Shown here piece after piece: positions 7,167-15,861 of a DNA stretch of 64,000 nucleotides (positions within the stretch are counted from its first letter, which is position 1; the number at the start of each line of letters is the position of its first letter). Made by a program: the position numbers and the translations under genes. The stretch is from Methylobacterium sp. WSM2598. Its GTDB lineage: Bacteria; Pseudomonadota; Alphaproteobacteria; Rhizobiales; Beijerinckiaceae. The DNA lies in contig NZ_KB900609.1 in the NCBI RefSeq assembly GCF_000379105.1, forward strand, positions 911,240-975,239, given 5' to 3'. A model generated the notes under the pieces. That model was not told where the DNA came from. It ran no database searches and was given only the letters and a program-made list of their open reading frames with translations.

Positions 7167-8327
7167 CTATTCCATGGTCGGGGCGAGGGATTGCACGCCC
7201 TCGGCCTCGCCGCCGAGCCAGGCGGCGTTCTTGGCGGTGCCGTCGAAGGTCGAACTCGTCTTGAACAGCTCGTACTTGCCCTCGAGCGCGTAGGGTCGGG
7301 CGCGGGCGAGCAGTTCCGCCACCGCCGCCTTGTCCATCGGCCGGAAGCTCTTCACCGCCTCGAAGGCCTGGTCGAGGTCGCGCTGGCTCTGGATGCCGGT
7401 GATCACCACCGAGGTCGGCAGGTTGAGGTTGAAGTGGAGGTACTCGATCGGCCGGATCGGGGCGTTGCTCTTGAGGATGACCCCGTCGCCGAAGGTCTTC
7501 ATCCCGAGCACGCCGATCCCCTGCGCCACCAGGGAGGGCAGCACGAGGTGCGCGAAGCTGCGGAACTGCGCGTCGAGCACGTTGAGGGGCATCTGCACGG
7601 TGTCGAAGCGGAAGCCCCGCTCGGCCGCGACCTCCAGCATCTGCAGGTGGATGCGCGGGTCCTTGTGGCCCGTGAAGCCGATGAAGCGCAGCTTGCCGGC
7701 CTGGCGCGCCTCGATGAAGGCCTCCATGGCCCCGCCCTCGGCGAAGACCCGGTCGGGATCGTCGTAGCGCAGGATCTCGTGGTGCTGGACGAGGTCGATG
7801 CGGTCCGTGCGCAGGCGCTTGAGCGAGGTGTCGATCTGGGCGGCCGCCTCCTTCTTGGTCCGGCCGTCCATCTTCGACATCAGGAAGACCTTGGCCCGGT
7901 AGCCGCCCTCGGCGAGCGCCGCGCCCATCCGCTCCTCGGACCTGCCCTCGTTGTAGTCCCAGCAATTGTCCATGAAGGTGATGCCGCGGTCGACGCCCTG
8001 ATGGATCAGCCGCGTCGCCTCGGCATCGCTGAGCGCCTTCTTGCCGAGGTGGAACCCGCCCATGCCGATCGCCGAGACGGTGACCCCGGTGCGGCCGAGG
8101 GGCCGGTAGAGCATCTCGCCCCGCCTCTCCCCCGGATCGGTCACGAAGGGCAGCGCCGCCGGATCCTCGGGCCGGTTCGCCCCGGCGAGCGCGGCCGCCG
8201 CGGGCGGCAGCGGCCCCGCGGACGGGAGCGCCGGGCCGGGCCCCGCCGGGGACGCGGCGCCGGCCGAGCCGCCGGCCGCGAGGCCCGCCCCGAGCACCGC
8301 GCCCTGCAGGAAACTGCGACGTTCCAT
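7167..8327 (-). CDS. Aldo/keto reductase with TAT signal
   Basis: A 386-residue aldo/keto reductase. The first residues MERRSFLQGAVLGAGLAAGG form a twin-arginine signal, so the enzyme is probably exported folded with its cofactor. The barrel starts at 'YRPLGRTGVTVSAIGMGG' and carries 'GITFMDNCWDYNEGRSEERMG' (catalytic Asp and Tyr positions), the Lys in 'FLMSKMDG' and the His in 'DLVQHHEI'. These enzymes reduce carbonyls with NADPH, but periplasmic members may act otherwise. The start at 8327 was chosen over upstream in-frame starts because it yields the signal peptide. It sits between the metal permease and larB. Confidence 0.88.
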   Translation of the reverse strand: MERRSFLQGAVLGAGLAAGGSAGAASPAGPGPALPSAGPLPPAAAALAGANRPEDPAALPFVTDPGERRGEMLYRPLGRTGVTVSAIGMGGFHLGKKALSDAEATRLIHQGVDRGITFMDNCWDYNEGRSEERMGAALAEGGYRAKVFLMSKMDGRTKKEAAAQIDTSLKRLRTDRIDLVQHHEILRYDDPDRVFAEGGAMEAFIEARQAGKLRFIGFTGHKDPRIHLQMLEVAAERGFRFDTVQMPLNVLDAQFRSFAHLVLPSLVAQGIGVLGMKTFGDGVILKSNAPIRPIEYLHFNLNLPTSVVITGIQSQRDLDQAFEAVKSFRPMDKAAVAELLARARPYALEGKYELFKTSSTFDGTAKNAAWLGGEAEGVQSLAPTME

Positions 8328-8443
8328 GGTCCGCCCTCCGGTCTGAGCACCATTCGCCGACGTGGTCACCGCTCCGGCGGCGACAAGGATGCGGCACCTC
8401 GTACCAACGCCCCAGGAGGCTGCCGCACCGGGGCGTCGACCAT

Positions 8444-8545
8444 CCCGGATTCGCGACACCAAGCCAAAGGCTTGGCGACGATCCGGGAACGGAACCAGCG
8501 GTCATGAGACATGACCGCCGGGATCAAGTCCCGGCAGACTTGCCC
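8444..8545. repeat. Interspersed repeat, family B copy 1
   Basis: The block around 'gacgatccgggaacggaacc' followed by 'cggtcatgagacatgaccg' (itself an inverted repeat, cggtcatg/catgaccg) recurs in opposite orientation at 50247-50320, where it reads 'acggtcacgtctcatgaccg' and 'gttccgttctcgaatcttcg'. It also contains the small palindrome 'aagccaaaggctt'. It fills the 286-bp gap between larB and the aldo/keto reductase gene. Confidence 0.6.
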
Positions 8546-8613
8546 GAGACCGTTCTGCTGAGCGGGCCCGCCCGGGGTCCGGGCGGCCCGGCGGGTCACC
8601 CCGCCCGCGGGCC

Positions 8614-9282
8614 TCACGCGCCGGCGAGCCGGCCCGCCGCGTGGAGGAAGCGCAGGGCGGCGCAGGCCGCCCCGTAGCCGTTGTCGATGTTCACGACCGC
8701 GAGGCCGGGCGCGCAGCTCGCCAGCATCACGTCGAGGGCCGGGCGCCCGCCCGCGGCGACGCCGTAGCCGACCGAGGTGGGCACCCCGATCACCGCCCCG
8801 GCGACGAGGCCGCCGAGCACGCTCGCCAGGGCCGCGTCCATCCCGGCGACCGCGATGACGACCGGATGCGCCCGGATCTCCTCCAGGCGCCGGGTGAGCC
8901 GCCACAGGCCGGCGACGCCGACATCGGCGATCACGGTGGCGGCCTCGCCCGCGTAGCGCAGGGTGCGCTCCGCCTCGCGGGCGACCGGCAGGTCCGAGGT
9001 GCCGGCCGCCACGATGGCGATCCGCCCCTGCCCCCGGACCGGCCGCGGCGGCCCGAACCAGGCCGTGCGCGAGAGGTCGCAATAATCGATCTCCGCCCGC
9101 AGGGTCCCGGGCAGCGCGGCGAGTTTCTCCGGGTCGAGGCGGGTCACGAGGAGGCTCGCCCGCCGCTCCGCCGCGGCCGCCAGGATCGCGGCCACCTGCG
9201 CGGCGGTCTTGCCGGCGGCGTAGACCGCCTCCTCGAGGCCGATCCGGGCCGGGCGCTCGACGTCGAGGACGAACTCCGTCAT
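8614..9282 (-). CDS. larB: LarB, pyridinium biscarboxylic acid synthase
   Basis: LarB carboxylates nicotinic acid adenine dinucleotide at C5, the first step of the nickel-pincer nucleotide cofactor pathway. The 222-residue protein has the PurE-like core: 'GRIAIVAAGTSDLPVAREAE', 'VIADVGVAGLWRL', 'VVIAVAGMDAALASVLGGL' and 'VGVPTSVGYG'-type motifs near the end ('GVPTSVGYGVAAGG'). It overlaps larE by 4 nt (ATGA) and is the last gene of the leftward larC-larE-larB operon. The gene order and couplings suggest the three proteins are made in fixed proportion. No lactate racemase (larA) is in the window. Confidence 0.93.
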   Translation of the reverse strand: MTEFVLDVERPARIGLEEAVYAAGKTAAQVAAILAAAAERRASLLVTRLDPEKLAALPGTLRAEIDYCDLSRTAWFGPPRPVRGQGRIAIVAAGTSDLPVAREAERTLRYAGEAATVIADVGVAGLWRLTRRLEEIRAHPVVIAVAGMDAALASVLGGLVAGAVIGVPTSVGYGVAAGGRPALDVMLASCAPGLAVVNIDNGYGAACAALRFLHAAGRLAGA

Positions 9283-10082
9283 CGGGCGCTCCCGGTCAGG
9301 AAGGCGCTGCCGACCCGGTAGGGGGCGAAGCGGATCTCGGCGCCGACGAGGTCGACGGGCGCCTCTCCGGCGATGCGCAGACCGAGGGCGACCCGGTCGT
9401 CCGCGGTCAGCGCCGAGAGGCTCGCCGGGTCGAGCTCGACCACGATGCCGGAGGCGCGCACCCGGCAGCGCACCGCCCGCCGGGGCCCTGGCGCGCCGCC
9501 GAGGACCTCGCTCACCAGCCGCTCGACGGCGTGGACGAAGCCCAGCGTCGCGGGCTCGATGGGGATGCCGGTCTCGACCCGGCTCGACAGGCAGGGCGCG
9601 GCGGGCAGTTCCGCCACCGCGCCGAGGCCGAGGCGGCGGGCGAGCGCCCGCACCGCCTCCTTGCCCATCCCGGCCTCCACGAAGGGGTGGCGCACGCCGT
9701 AGGCCTTCGCGGCCTCCAGGCCCGGCCGGTACTCGCCGAGATCGTCGAGGTTGGCGCCCGAAACGATCACCCGCCCGGTGAGGGCGCGGATCGCCCCGTA
9801 GAGGTTGGTCTTGCAGAAGAAGCAGCGATTGACCGGGTTGCGGCGGTAGGCCGGGTCGCCGAACTCGCCGGCCTCGATCACGGCCAGGTCCCAGCCCTGG
9901 CGCGCCGCCTCCTCCCGCACCCGCCGCGTCGCCTCCTCGGGCACGGCGGGGGAGACCGCGTGGACCATCCGGGCGCTGCCGCGGCGGGCGACGCTGGCCA
10001 GGGTGAGGCTGTCGACGCCGCCGCTCACCGCGACGGCGACCGGGCCGATCCCGGCGAGGACGGCCTCCAGGCCGCCGCTCAC
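9279..10082 (-). CDS. larE: LarE, sulfur transferase for nickel-pincer cofactor
   Basis: LarE activates the pathway intermediate with ATP and inserts sulfur. The 267-residue protein has the PP-loop 'VSGGVDSLTLA' near the N-terminus. Three cysteines stand out: Cys87 and Cys90 in 'NRCFFCKTNLY' and Cys164 in 'APCLSSRVETG'. Cys164 matches the position of the sacrificial Cys of single-Cys LarE; having all three is the pattern reported for LarE proteins that bind a [4Fe-4S] cluster and can act catalytically. The start is GTG at 10080-10082, overlapping the larC stop as GTGA. The upstream open frame is only a shadow of larC. Confidence 0.92.
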   Translation of the reverse strand: MSGGLEAVLAGIGPVAVAVSGGVDSLTLASVARRGSARMVHAVSPAVPEEATRRVREEAARQGWDLAVIEAGEFGDPAYRRNPVNRCFFCKTNLYGAIRALTGRVIVSGANLDDLGEYRPGLEAAKAYGVRHPFVEAGMGKEAVRALARRLGLGAVAELPAAPCLSSRVETGIPIEPATLGFVHAVERLVSEVLGGAPGPRRAVRCRVRASGIVVELDPASLSALTADDRVALGLRIAGEAPVDLVGAEIRFAPYRVGSAFLTGSAR

Positions 10083-11332
10083 GAAGCGTCCCCGCCGAGG
10101 GCGCGCCGCTCGGCCGCCCGGCGCAGGGCCGCGCGGGCCGCGTGGCCCTCGCCCGCCGCGTCGTCGGCCTCGGCCTTGGCGGTGCGCCCGCCCGGCCGCT
10201 CGACGCTCTTCACCCGCACCTCGCGCCCCTCGACCGTCACCGTCTCGCTGCGGCGGGGCAGCGCCACGCCCGCGACGATCCGGTGGCGCAGGCCGATCGT
10301 GGTCGTCTCGCGGAAACAGGCGGCGATCACCGCGTCGAGGGACTCGGCCCGTGCCAGCACGCGGATATGGGTCATCATGCGGCCCTTCTTCCCGAAGACC
10401 GGCGCCTGGACGACGTCGTGCACGGCCGGCTCGGCGCGCAGCCGATCGAGCCCGATCGCCAGATCCTCCGCCGATTGGTCGTCGACCTCGAACTCGATCA
10501 CCCCGAGATCCCGGTGCAGGCCCGCCCCGGCCCCCTCCGGCCCCGCCGGGTCGCCGGGCAGGGGCTCGAAGGCGAGCACCCGCAGGCAGTTGCTGAGCCC
10601 CGGCAGGGTCCGGGCGCCGAAGCCGATGCCGCTCGCCCCCATCACCCGCGGCCCGTCGAACCGCCCCCGCCCGCCGAGATGGCGCAGGATCGCGGCCCCG
10701 GTCGGGGTCACCCGCTCGCCCGGCACGCCGTCGTCGATCACCGCGAAGCCCCGGAGCAGGAGGGAGGTGGCGGGGGCGGGCACCGGCAGCGCGCCGTGCG
10801 CGGTCGTCACCCGGCCCGCCCCGAGCGGCAGCGGGCCGACGCTCCAGTCCGCGGGCGCGAGCGCCGCGATCAGGTGGGCGGCCCCGACGATGTCGGCGAT
10901 CGAGTCCCAGGCGCCGACCTCGTGGAAGGCGACCTCCTCGACCGGGATGCCGTGGACCCGCGCCTCGGCCTCGGCGAGGTGGCCGAAGATCGCGAGCGCG
11001 TGCTCGGCGACCGCGGGCGCGAGGTCCGCCCCGCGCAGGGCGCGCCGGATCTCCGCCCAGTGCCGGTGCGCGTGGGCGTGGGCGCCCTCGGCATGGTCGT
11101 GACGGGGGTGGCCGCCATGGGGATGGTCGTGGTCCCGGGTCGGCGCGACCAGGAAGCGGCGCCCCTGCAGCACGCCGTCGCCGTGGGGCACGAGCCGGCA
11201 GGAGACCGACGCGCCGGCCACCCGCCGGATGCTGTCGACGAGGCCGGCCTCGTGCTCCGGGAAGGCGTCGAGGAGCGCGGCGACGAACATGTCCCCGGCC
11301 ATCCCGCCGACCGCATCGAGGTGAAGGTGCAT
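10079..11332 (-). CDS. larC: LarC, nickel insertion cyclometallase
   Basis: LarC inserts nickel into the dithiodinicotinic mononucleotide, using CTP. The 417-residue protein begins MHLHLDAVGGMAGDMFVAAL, the family's N-terminal motif. It has a His-rich loop (residues ~68-92, 'RDHDHPHGGHPRHDHAEG') that could bind nickel, then 'EVAFHEVGAWDSIADIVGAA' and the C-terminal 'KKGRMMTHIRVLA' region. In some species larC is split by a frameshift; here it is one continuous frame. It is first in the operon, and its stop overlaps larE. Confidence 0.94.
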   Translation of the reverse strand: MHLHLDAVGGMAGDMFVAALLDAFPEHEAGLVDSIRRVAGASVSCRLVPHGDGVLQGRRFLVAPTRDHDHPHGGHPRHDHAEGAHAHAHRHWAEIRRALRGADLAPAVAEHALAIFGHLAEAEARVHGIPVEEVAFHEVGAWDSIADIVGAAHLIAALAPADWSVGPLPLGAGRVTTAHGALPVPAPATSLLLRGFAVIDDGVPGERVTPTGAAILRHLGGRGRFDGPRVMGASGIGFGARTLPGLSNCLRVLAFEPLPGDPAGPEGAGAGLHRDLGVIEFEVDDQSAEDLAIGLDRLRAEPAVHDVVQAPVFGKKGRMMTHIRVLARAESLDAVIAACFRETTTIGLRHRIVAGVALPRRSETVTVEGREVRVKSVERPGGRTAKAEADDAAGEGHAARAALRRAAERRALGGDAS

Positions 11333-11360
11333 GCCGCCTCGCGTGAAACCTGCCCGGGAG

Positions 11361-11450
11361 ATCGCGCGCTCCGCGCGCTGGGCAAGAGGGATCGCGCGCT
11401 CCGCGCGCTGGGCAAGAGGGATCGCGCGCTCCGCGCGCTGGGCAGGGGCC
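11361..11450. repeat. Three 30-bp tandem repeats upstream of larC
   Basis: Three consecutive copies of a 30-bp unit (11361-11390, 11391-11420, 11421-11450) beginning atcgcgcgctccgcgcgctg. The first two are identical and the third differs in its last bases. Each unit contains GCGCG-CTC-CGCGC, a short palindrome. The array lies 29-118 bp before the larC start, in the presumed leader or promoter region. The rest of the 336-bp gap up to the M23 gene shows no gene. Confidence 0.85.
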
Positions 11451-11668
11451 GGCAGAAAGCCGCAGCCGGGATGCCCGCGACCCGATCGCGCCCGTCCGAT
11501 TCGCGCCGCGCCTCAATCCTGACATCCTGGCGGGCGAAAGCCCTGAGGATCGGCGCGGGTCCTGCGGTTGATTTCGGTCCGCGGCCTGCGCATGGTCGCG
11601 TCGGCAGCCGCACGGCGCCGCGTCCCCTCCCCGCCCGGGCGAGGCATGCTGTCCTTCCAGGAGCCACG

Positions 11669-13699
11669 GTGAAGCGCGCGCGCCTCGACCCGGCCGGGTC
11701 TCCGCCCCCCTCCCCCCGCGCGGGACGCAACCCCGATCCCGGCCACGAGCCGCCGTTGAACCTCGCGGGCGTGGCCTCCTCGCAGACCGACCGGCGCGAC
11801 GTGAACCTGCGCTGGCTCACGGCCTGCGTGCTCACGGGCATGGCCGGGACGGGCCTGATCGGCTCGGCGATCTGGATCTCCCTCCAGGGCGAGGCGAGCT
11901 TCGCGCAGCTGCCGCAGGCGGCCGCGATCGCCGCGCGGCCGCAGCCGAGCGACGGCGGTTCGAACGCCGCCCGCAAGGGCGACCGGCTGGTGCGCAACCC
12001 GATGGTGGCGCTCGCCAAGCAGAGCTTCCGCGCGCCCGTGACGATCCGGGCGGGCGAGCGCGAGATCATCAAGGTGCGGCCCTTCGTGCGGATCGCCACC
12101 GCGCTCTCGGCGACGGCCGGGCTCGCGGCGACCGACATCCCGGCCTTCGACCCGATGCGCTTCTTCAGCGAGCCCGGGGCCGAGCGCGCGCCCGAGCCAC
12201 CGCCGACCGAGGCGCCCGACGCGGACGTCTCGGTGGTCAAGCGCGACCTCGCCGAGGCCGCCGTGGGCCCGGGCGCCCCTGCCCTCACCGAGGAGGACGT
12301 GGAGGCGCAGCTGGAGGAGGAGCGGCGCCTCGCGGCGGAGGCCGGGCGCCTCGCCGCCCTGCCGATCGCCCCGCAGCTGATGCTGTCGCGGGCCCTGCGC
12401 GGCTTCCCGGCCCTGCCGGCGCTCGACTCCGAGTTCGGCCGCGATTCGGGCCCGTTCAAGTCGATCGAGGTGCGGGTCCTGCGCGAGAACGTCACCGACC
12501 TCGCCAAGCTGGAACCGCGCGGCACGCCCCTGGTCGAGGAGCGCGACGTCACGATCCGGCGCGGCGAGACCCTGGAGAGCGTGCTGCGCGCGAACGCCGC
12601 CGCGGACGACCAGGTCCGGCCGATCGTCGCCGCCCTCGGGGGCTTCGCGCGCACGGCCTCGACCGGCGAGGGCCAGCAGATGCGGCTCCTGGTCGGCCCC
12701 GGCGCCAAGCCGGGCGATCCGCGCCAGCTCAACCGGGTCATCCTCTACGGCGAGCGCGGCATCGAGGCGATCGCCGCGATGAACGACCGCGGCCAGTTCG
12801 TGTCGGTGACGCCCCCCGGCCAGGAGGGCGCCCCCGCCAAGGCGGTGCCCGCCCCCGGCGCGGACGAGGACGAGGAGGGCACCGGGGCGCGGCTCTACGC
12901 GAGCCTCTACGAGACCGCCGCCCGGCACGACCTGCCGCGCAGCATGGTCGAGGACCTCGTGCGCATCTTCGGCTACGACGTCGATTTCCAGCGCCGGGTC
13001 GGCAGCGGCGACAACCTCGAACTCGTCTACACCTACGACGAGGAGGGCGGCGGCTCGGCGGAGCGGCCGGACCTGCTCTATGCGGCGCTGACGGTCGGCG
13101 GCGAGGCCCGGCGGGTCTACCGCTTCCAGTCGCCGGACGACGGCACGGTCGAGTATTTCGACGACATGGGCCGCTCGCTCAAGAAGTTCCTGATCCGCAA
13201 GCCGGTGACGGACGGGAACATGACCTCGGGCTTCGGCTATCGCCGCCACCCGGTGCTGGGCTACGCCAAGCTCCACACCGGGGTCGACTGGTCGGTGCCG
13301 ATCGGAACGCCGATCGTGGCGGCGGGCAACGGCACGGTGCTGAAGGCGGAGTGGGATTCGGGCTACGGGCGGCGGGTGGAATTGCAGCACGCCAACGGCT
13401 ACGTCACCACCTACAACCACATGTCCCGGTTCGGGCGCGGCATCGCCGCGGGCGGCCGGGTGCGGCAGGGCCAGGTGATCGGCTATGTCGGCTCGACCGG
13501 CCTGTCGACGGGCGCGCACCTGCACTACGAGGTCATCATCAACGGGCACTTCGTCGACCCGATGAAGATCCGCGTGCCCCGCGGCCGCGAACTGGACGGA
13601 CGGCTGCTCGCCGAGTTCCGCCGCCAGCGCGACCAGACCGACGGGCTGATCCAGAAGGCCTCCGGCGGCGCGCTCGCGCAGCGCGAGGCGATGCGCTGA
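11669..13699 (+). CDS. M23-family peptidoglycan endopeptidase, membrane-anchored
   Basis: A 676-residue cell-wall hydrolase of the M23 (lysostaphin/DipM/MepM) type. It has a cytoplasmic Pro-rich N-terminus, one membrane helix at ~50-70 ('WLTACVLTGMAGTGLIGSAI'), a long periplasmic region with a LysM-like or OapA-like segment ('RRGETLESVLRANAAADDQ'), and the C-terminal peptidase domain. Zinc ligands are visible in 'LHTGVDWSVP' (HxxxD) and 'GAHLHYEVI' (HxH). The start is GTG at 11669, five bases after AGGAG; the longer open frame upstream overlaps larC antisense and is a shadow. It would trim peptidoglycan cross-links during growth or division. Confidence 0.9.
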   Translation: MKRARLDPAGSPPPSPRAGRNPDPGHEPPLNLAGVASSQTDRRDVNLRWLTACVLTGMAGTGLIGSAIWISLQGEASFAQLPQAAAIAARPQPSDGGSNAARKGDRLVRNPMVALAKQSFRAPVTIRAGEREIIKVRPFVRIATALSATAGLAATDIPAFDPMRFFSEPGAERAPEPPPTEAPDADVSVVKRDLAEAAVGPGAPALTEEDVEAQLEEERRLAAEAGRLAALPIAPQLMLSRALRGFPALPALDSEFGRDSGPFKSIEVRVLRENVTDLAKLEPRGTPLVEERDVTIRRGETLESVLRANAAADDQVRPIVAALGGFARTASTGEGQQMRLLVGPGAKPGDPRQLNRVILYGERGIEAIAAMNDRGQFVSVTPPGQEGAPAKAVPAPGADEDEEGTGARLYASLYETAARHDLPRSMVEDLVRIFGYDVDFQRRVGSGDNLELVYTYDEEGGGSAERPDLLYAALTVGGEARRVYRFQSPDDGTVEYFDDMGRSLKKFLIRKPVTDGNMTSGFGYRRHPVLGYAKLHTGVDWSVPIGTPIVAAGNGTVLKAEWDSGYGRRVELQHANGYVTTYNHMSRFGRGIAAGGRVRQGQVIGYVGSTGLSTGAHLHYEVIINGHFVDPMKIRVPRGRELDGRLLAEFRRQRDQTDGLIQKASGGALAQREAMR

Positions 13700-13870
13700 G
13701 AGGTTGGACCTCTCGCGACGTCCGGCGCGGGCGTTTGACCGGGAGGCAAGGATCGCGAGAAGTTCGGGACCCTGCGCGCCGCTACCTTTCAGTATCGATC
13801 ATGAGAACGCGTACAATGATGGCATCCGCCACGGGGTGGATGCCAGCGATGGCGCAGTGGGGTCGTTCCG

Positions 13871-14395
13871 ATGGCGACATCATTCTACGAGCTCAGCGTG
13901 CCGACCTTCCTGCAGACCGTACGCGCCGTTGCGGGCTTCCTCGACCGCGCGAGCAGGCACTGCAGCGAGACGGGCGCCGATCCGGATGAATTCGTGAGAG
14001 CCCGGCTCTCCGATGACATGGCACCCTTCCATTTCCAGATCGAGGCCGCTTGGCACCATGCCGTGTGGGGGCTGGAAGCCGCGAAGACGGGTGTATTCGC
14101 GCCGCCCGGCTTGGTCGGACCGGTTCCCTTCGTCGAGCTGCAAGCCATGATGGGCAAGGCGGAAGCGGCGCTGGAGGCGTACACCCCCGACGAGGTCAAC
14201 AGCTGGGCGGGCCGCGAACTGGACCTTCAGATCGGTCCGCGGCGCTTGGCCTTCACGTCGGAGGCCCTGATCCTCTCGTTTTCGCTGCCCAACTTCTATT
14301 TCCACGCCGTCACCGCCTACGACATCCTGCGCGCGCGGGGCGTGCCGATCGGCAAGCGCGACTACGAGGGACAGCTGCGCACCCGCCCGGCATAG
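13871..14395 (+). CDS. DUF1993 family protein
   Basis: A 174-residue soluble protein matching the DUF1993 pattern, a DinB-like four-helix fold: 'FYELSVPTFLQTVRAVAGFL', 'RLSDDMAPFHFQIEAAWHHA', and the C-terminal 'SFSLPNFYFHAVTAYDILRA'. The biochemical role is not established. It stands alone, 170 bp after the M23 gene, and is convergent with the SRPBCC gene. Confidence 0.82.
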   Translation: MATSFYELSVPTFLQTVRAVAGFLDRASRHCSETGADPDEFVRARLSDDMAPFHFQIEAAWHHAVWGLEAAKTGVFAPPGLVGPVPFVELQAMMGKAEAALEAYTPDEVNSWAGRELDLQIGPRRLAFTSEALILSFSLPNFYFHAVTAYDILRARGVPIGKRDYEGQLRTRPA

Positions 14396-14478
14396 CGCAG
14401 GGCAAACGCGTCGAGTGCCCGCTCAAGGTGGAGGCTGCATGAGAACGTCGGCCCATACCGAACCCGCAGACAAATCCT

Positions 14479-14910
14479 TTACGTTGCAGACATTCCAGCC
14501 CGCAACGCGACATGCTTGGAGAAGTTGTCGAGGATGGCCTGCCACCCACTGCGCTGCTGCGCGAGGGGGAACACGGCGTCGGGATCGAACGACACCGTCA
14601 CCCGGGTGTGGTCCCCTTCCGGGGTGAATTCGACCACCGCTCGACGGTCGCCGAAGGCGAACTCGATCCGCTCGTTCTCGACGATCGTGGTGTAGATCCC
14701 CTCGAAATCGAAGCCCATGCTGCCGTCCTTCGCCTCCATGCGCGACGAGAACTGTCCGCCCTCGCGAAGGTCGACGCTCGCGCTCGGGCAATGCCAGTCG
14801 GCGGACGCGAAGTTCCACTCCCTGATCTGCTCGGGCGACGTGTAGGCCGTCCACACGATCGCGACGGGTGCGGGAGCGACCGTCCGTACCGTGATCCGTT
14901 CCTGAGCCAT
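14479..14910 (-). CDS. SRPBCC (AHSA1/START-like) domain protein
   Basis: A 143-residue single-domain protein with the hydrophobic-pocket fold of activator-of-Hsp90/polyketide-cyclase relatives: 'APVAIVWTAYTSPEQIREWN', 'DLREGGQFSSRMEAKDGSMG', and the C-terminal helix 'GWQAILDNFSKHV'. Members bind small hydrophobic ligands; the ligand here is unknown. I chose MAQERIT (14910) over Met at 14931 because family members begin just before this strand and a GGAGA lies upstream. Confidence 0.82.
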   Translation of the reverse strand: MAQERITVRTVAPAPVAIVWTAYTSPEQIREWNFASADWHCPSASVDLREGGQFSSRMEAKDGSMGFDFEGIYTTIVENERIEFAFGDRRAVVEFTPEGDHTRVTVSFDPDAVFPLAQQRSGWQAILDNFSKHVALRAGMSAT

Positions 14911-15266
14911 CGATGCACCGTCTCCAGCCAAGATCCAGGCCCTCCGGCCCGCACCTCAGCTCAGATCGGCCGTCGCGGCAACCGCTGATGCGAACGATCA
15001 CCAGAAACAACCCCTGGTGCGGTTCCCGCATCCCCGCCAGGCCGCCGGTCCGGCCCCGCGACGCCGGGAGAGGGCCGTCGCCGTGACGCGGCACGGGAGC
15101 GGGGACCGCCTGCCAAGATCGCGGATGCTCCCGATGGATCGGACGCGGCCGTCGATCGGGCCGAGCGGATCGGTTCGGATACCGGAGAGGACCTGCACGC
15201 CGGGCCGCGCCGCGGCTCCCGGTCCGGCTCCGTCGGTGCGGCCGAACCCGCCGGCTCGGCGGAGGC

Positions 15267-15779
15267 TCAGGCGATCGGCAGCGGCACCACCGGCTCGTCC
15301 TTGATCTGGTCGAGGGCGAGGGCCGTGCGCACGCTGCGCACGTTCGGCAGGGCGGTCAGGTCGGCGACGAGGCGCTGGAAGGCCGGCAGGTTGGCGGCCA
15401 CGCATTTGAGCAGGAAGTCGGTCTCGCCCGAGAGGGTCCAGCATTCCCGCACGGCGGCCCAGTTGCGCATCTCGGCCGCGAAGGCCGCGATCTCCGCCTG
15501 GCCCTGGGCGGCGAGCTGCACCATCGCGAAGCAGACCACCTCGTAGCCGAGGAGCTTCGGATCGAGGAGCGCCCGGTAGCCGCGGATGATCCCGGATTCC
15601 TCCAGCGCGCGCACCCGGCGCAGGCAGGGCGGGGCCGAGAGCCCGACCCGGCGCGCCAGCGCCACGTTGGTGATGTTGCCGTCGGCCTGCAGCTCGCGGA
15701 GGATCGCCCAATCGATGGCGTCGAGGCGGACGGGCAAGGGGCTCGGCGATCCTGGCTGGGACGGAGGGCGTCTGGTCAC
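15267..15779 (-). CDS. Lrp/AsnC family transcriptional regulator
   Basis: A 170-residue feast/famine regulator. The N-terminal helix-turn-helix is 'LDAIDWAILRELQADGNITN' with 'LARRVGLSAPPCLRRVRALE', and the C-terminal RAM ligand-binding domain includes 'GETDFLLKCVAANLPAFQRL'. These proteins form octamers and respond to amino acids. The GTG at 15779 is the likely start, though an internal TTG near the 'PVRLDAIDW' segment would give the more usual ~155-residue length. It is divergent from the ELM1-like gene (82-bp gap), which it may regulate along with itself. Confidence 0.88.
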   Translation of the reverse strand: MTRRPPSQPGSPSPLPVRLDAIDWAILRELQADGNITNVALARRVGLSAPPCLRRVRALEESGIIRGYRALLDPKLLGYEVVCFAMVQLAAQGQAEIAAFAAEMRNWAAVRECWTLSGETDFLLKCVAANLPAFQRLVADLTALPNVRSVRTALALDQIKDEPVVPLPIA

Positions 15780-15861
15780 TAGCGGGCGGGGCAGGCCGAG
15801 ACAAGCCGGGGCCGCCCGGCACCGCTTGACTCCGGCGCCGGGCCGGGCCGATGCGGAGCGG

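Noticed and set aside
9279..11525. 748-codon ORF as a single larC/E fusion
   Set aside because: Only the last 267 codons are LarE; the upstream part is an out-of-frame reading of larC, which has its own frame and overlapping stop.
11333..11668. Nickel/cobalt riboswitch before larC
   Set aside because: I could not find the conserved NiCo junction motifs; the only structure is the three short palindromic repeats.
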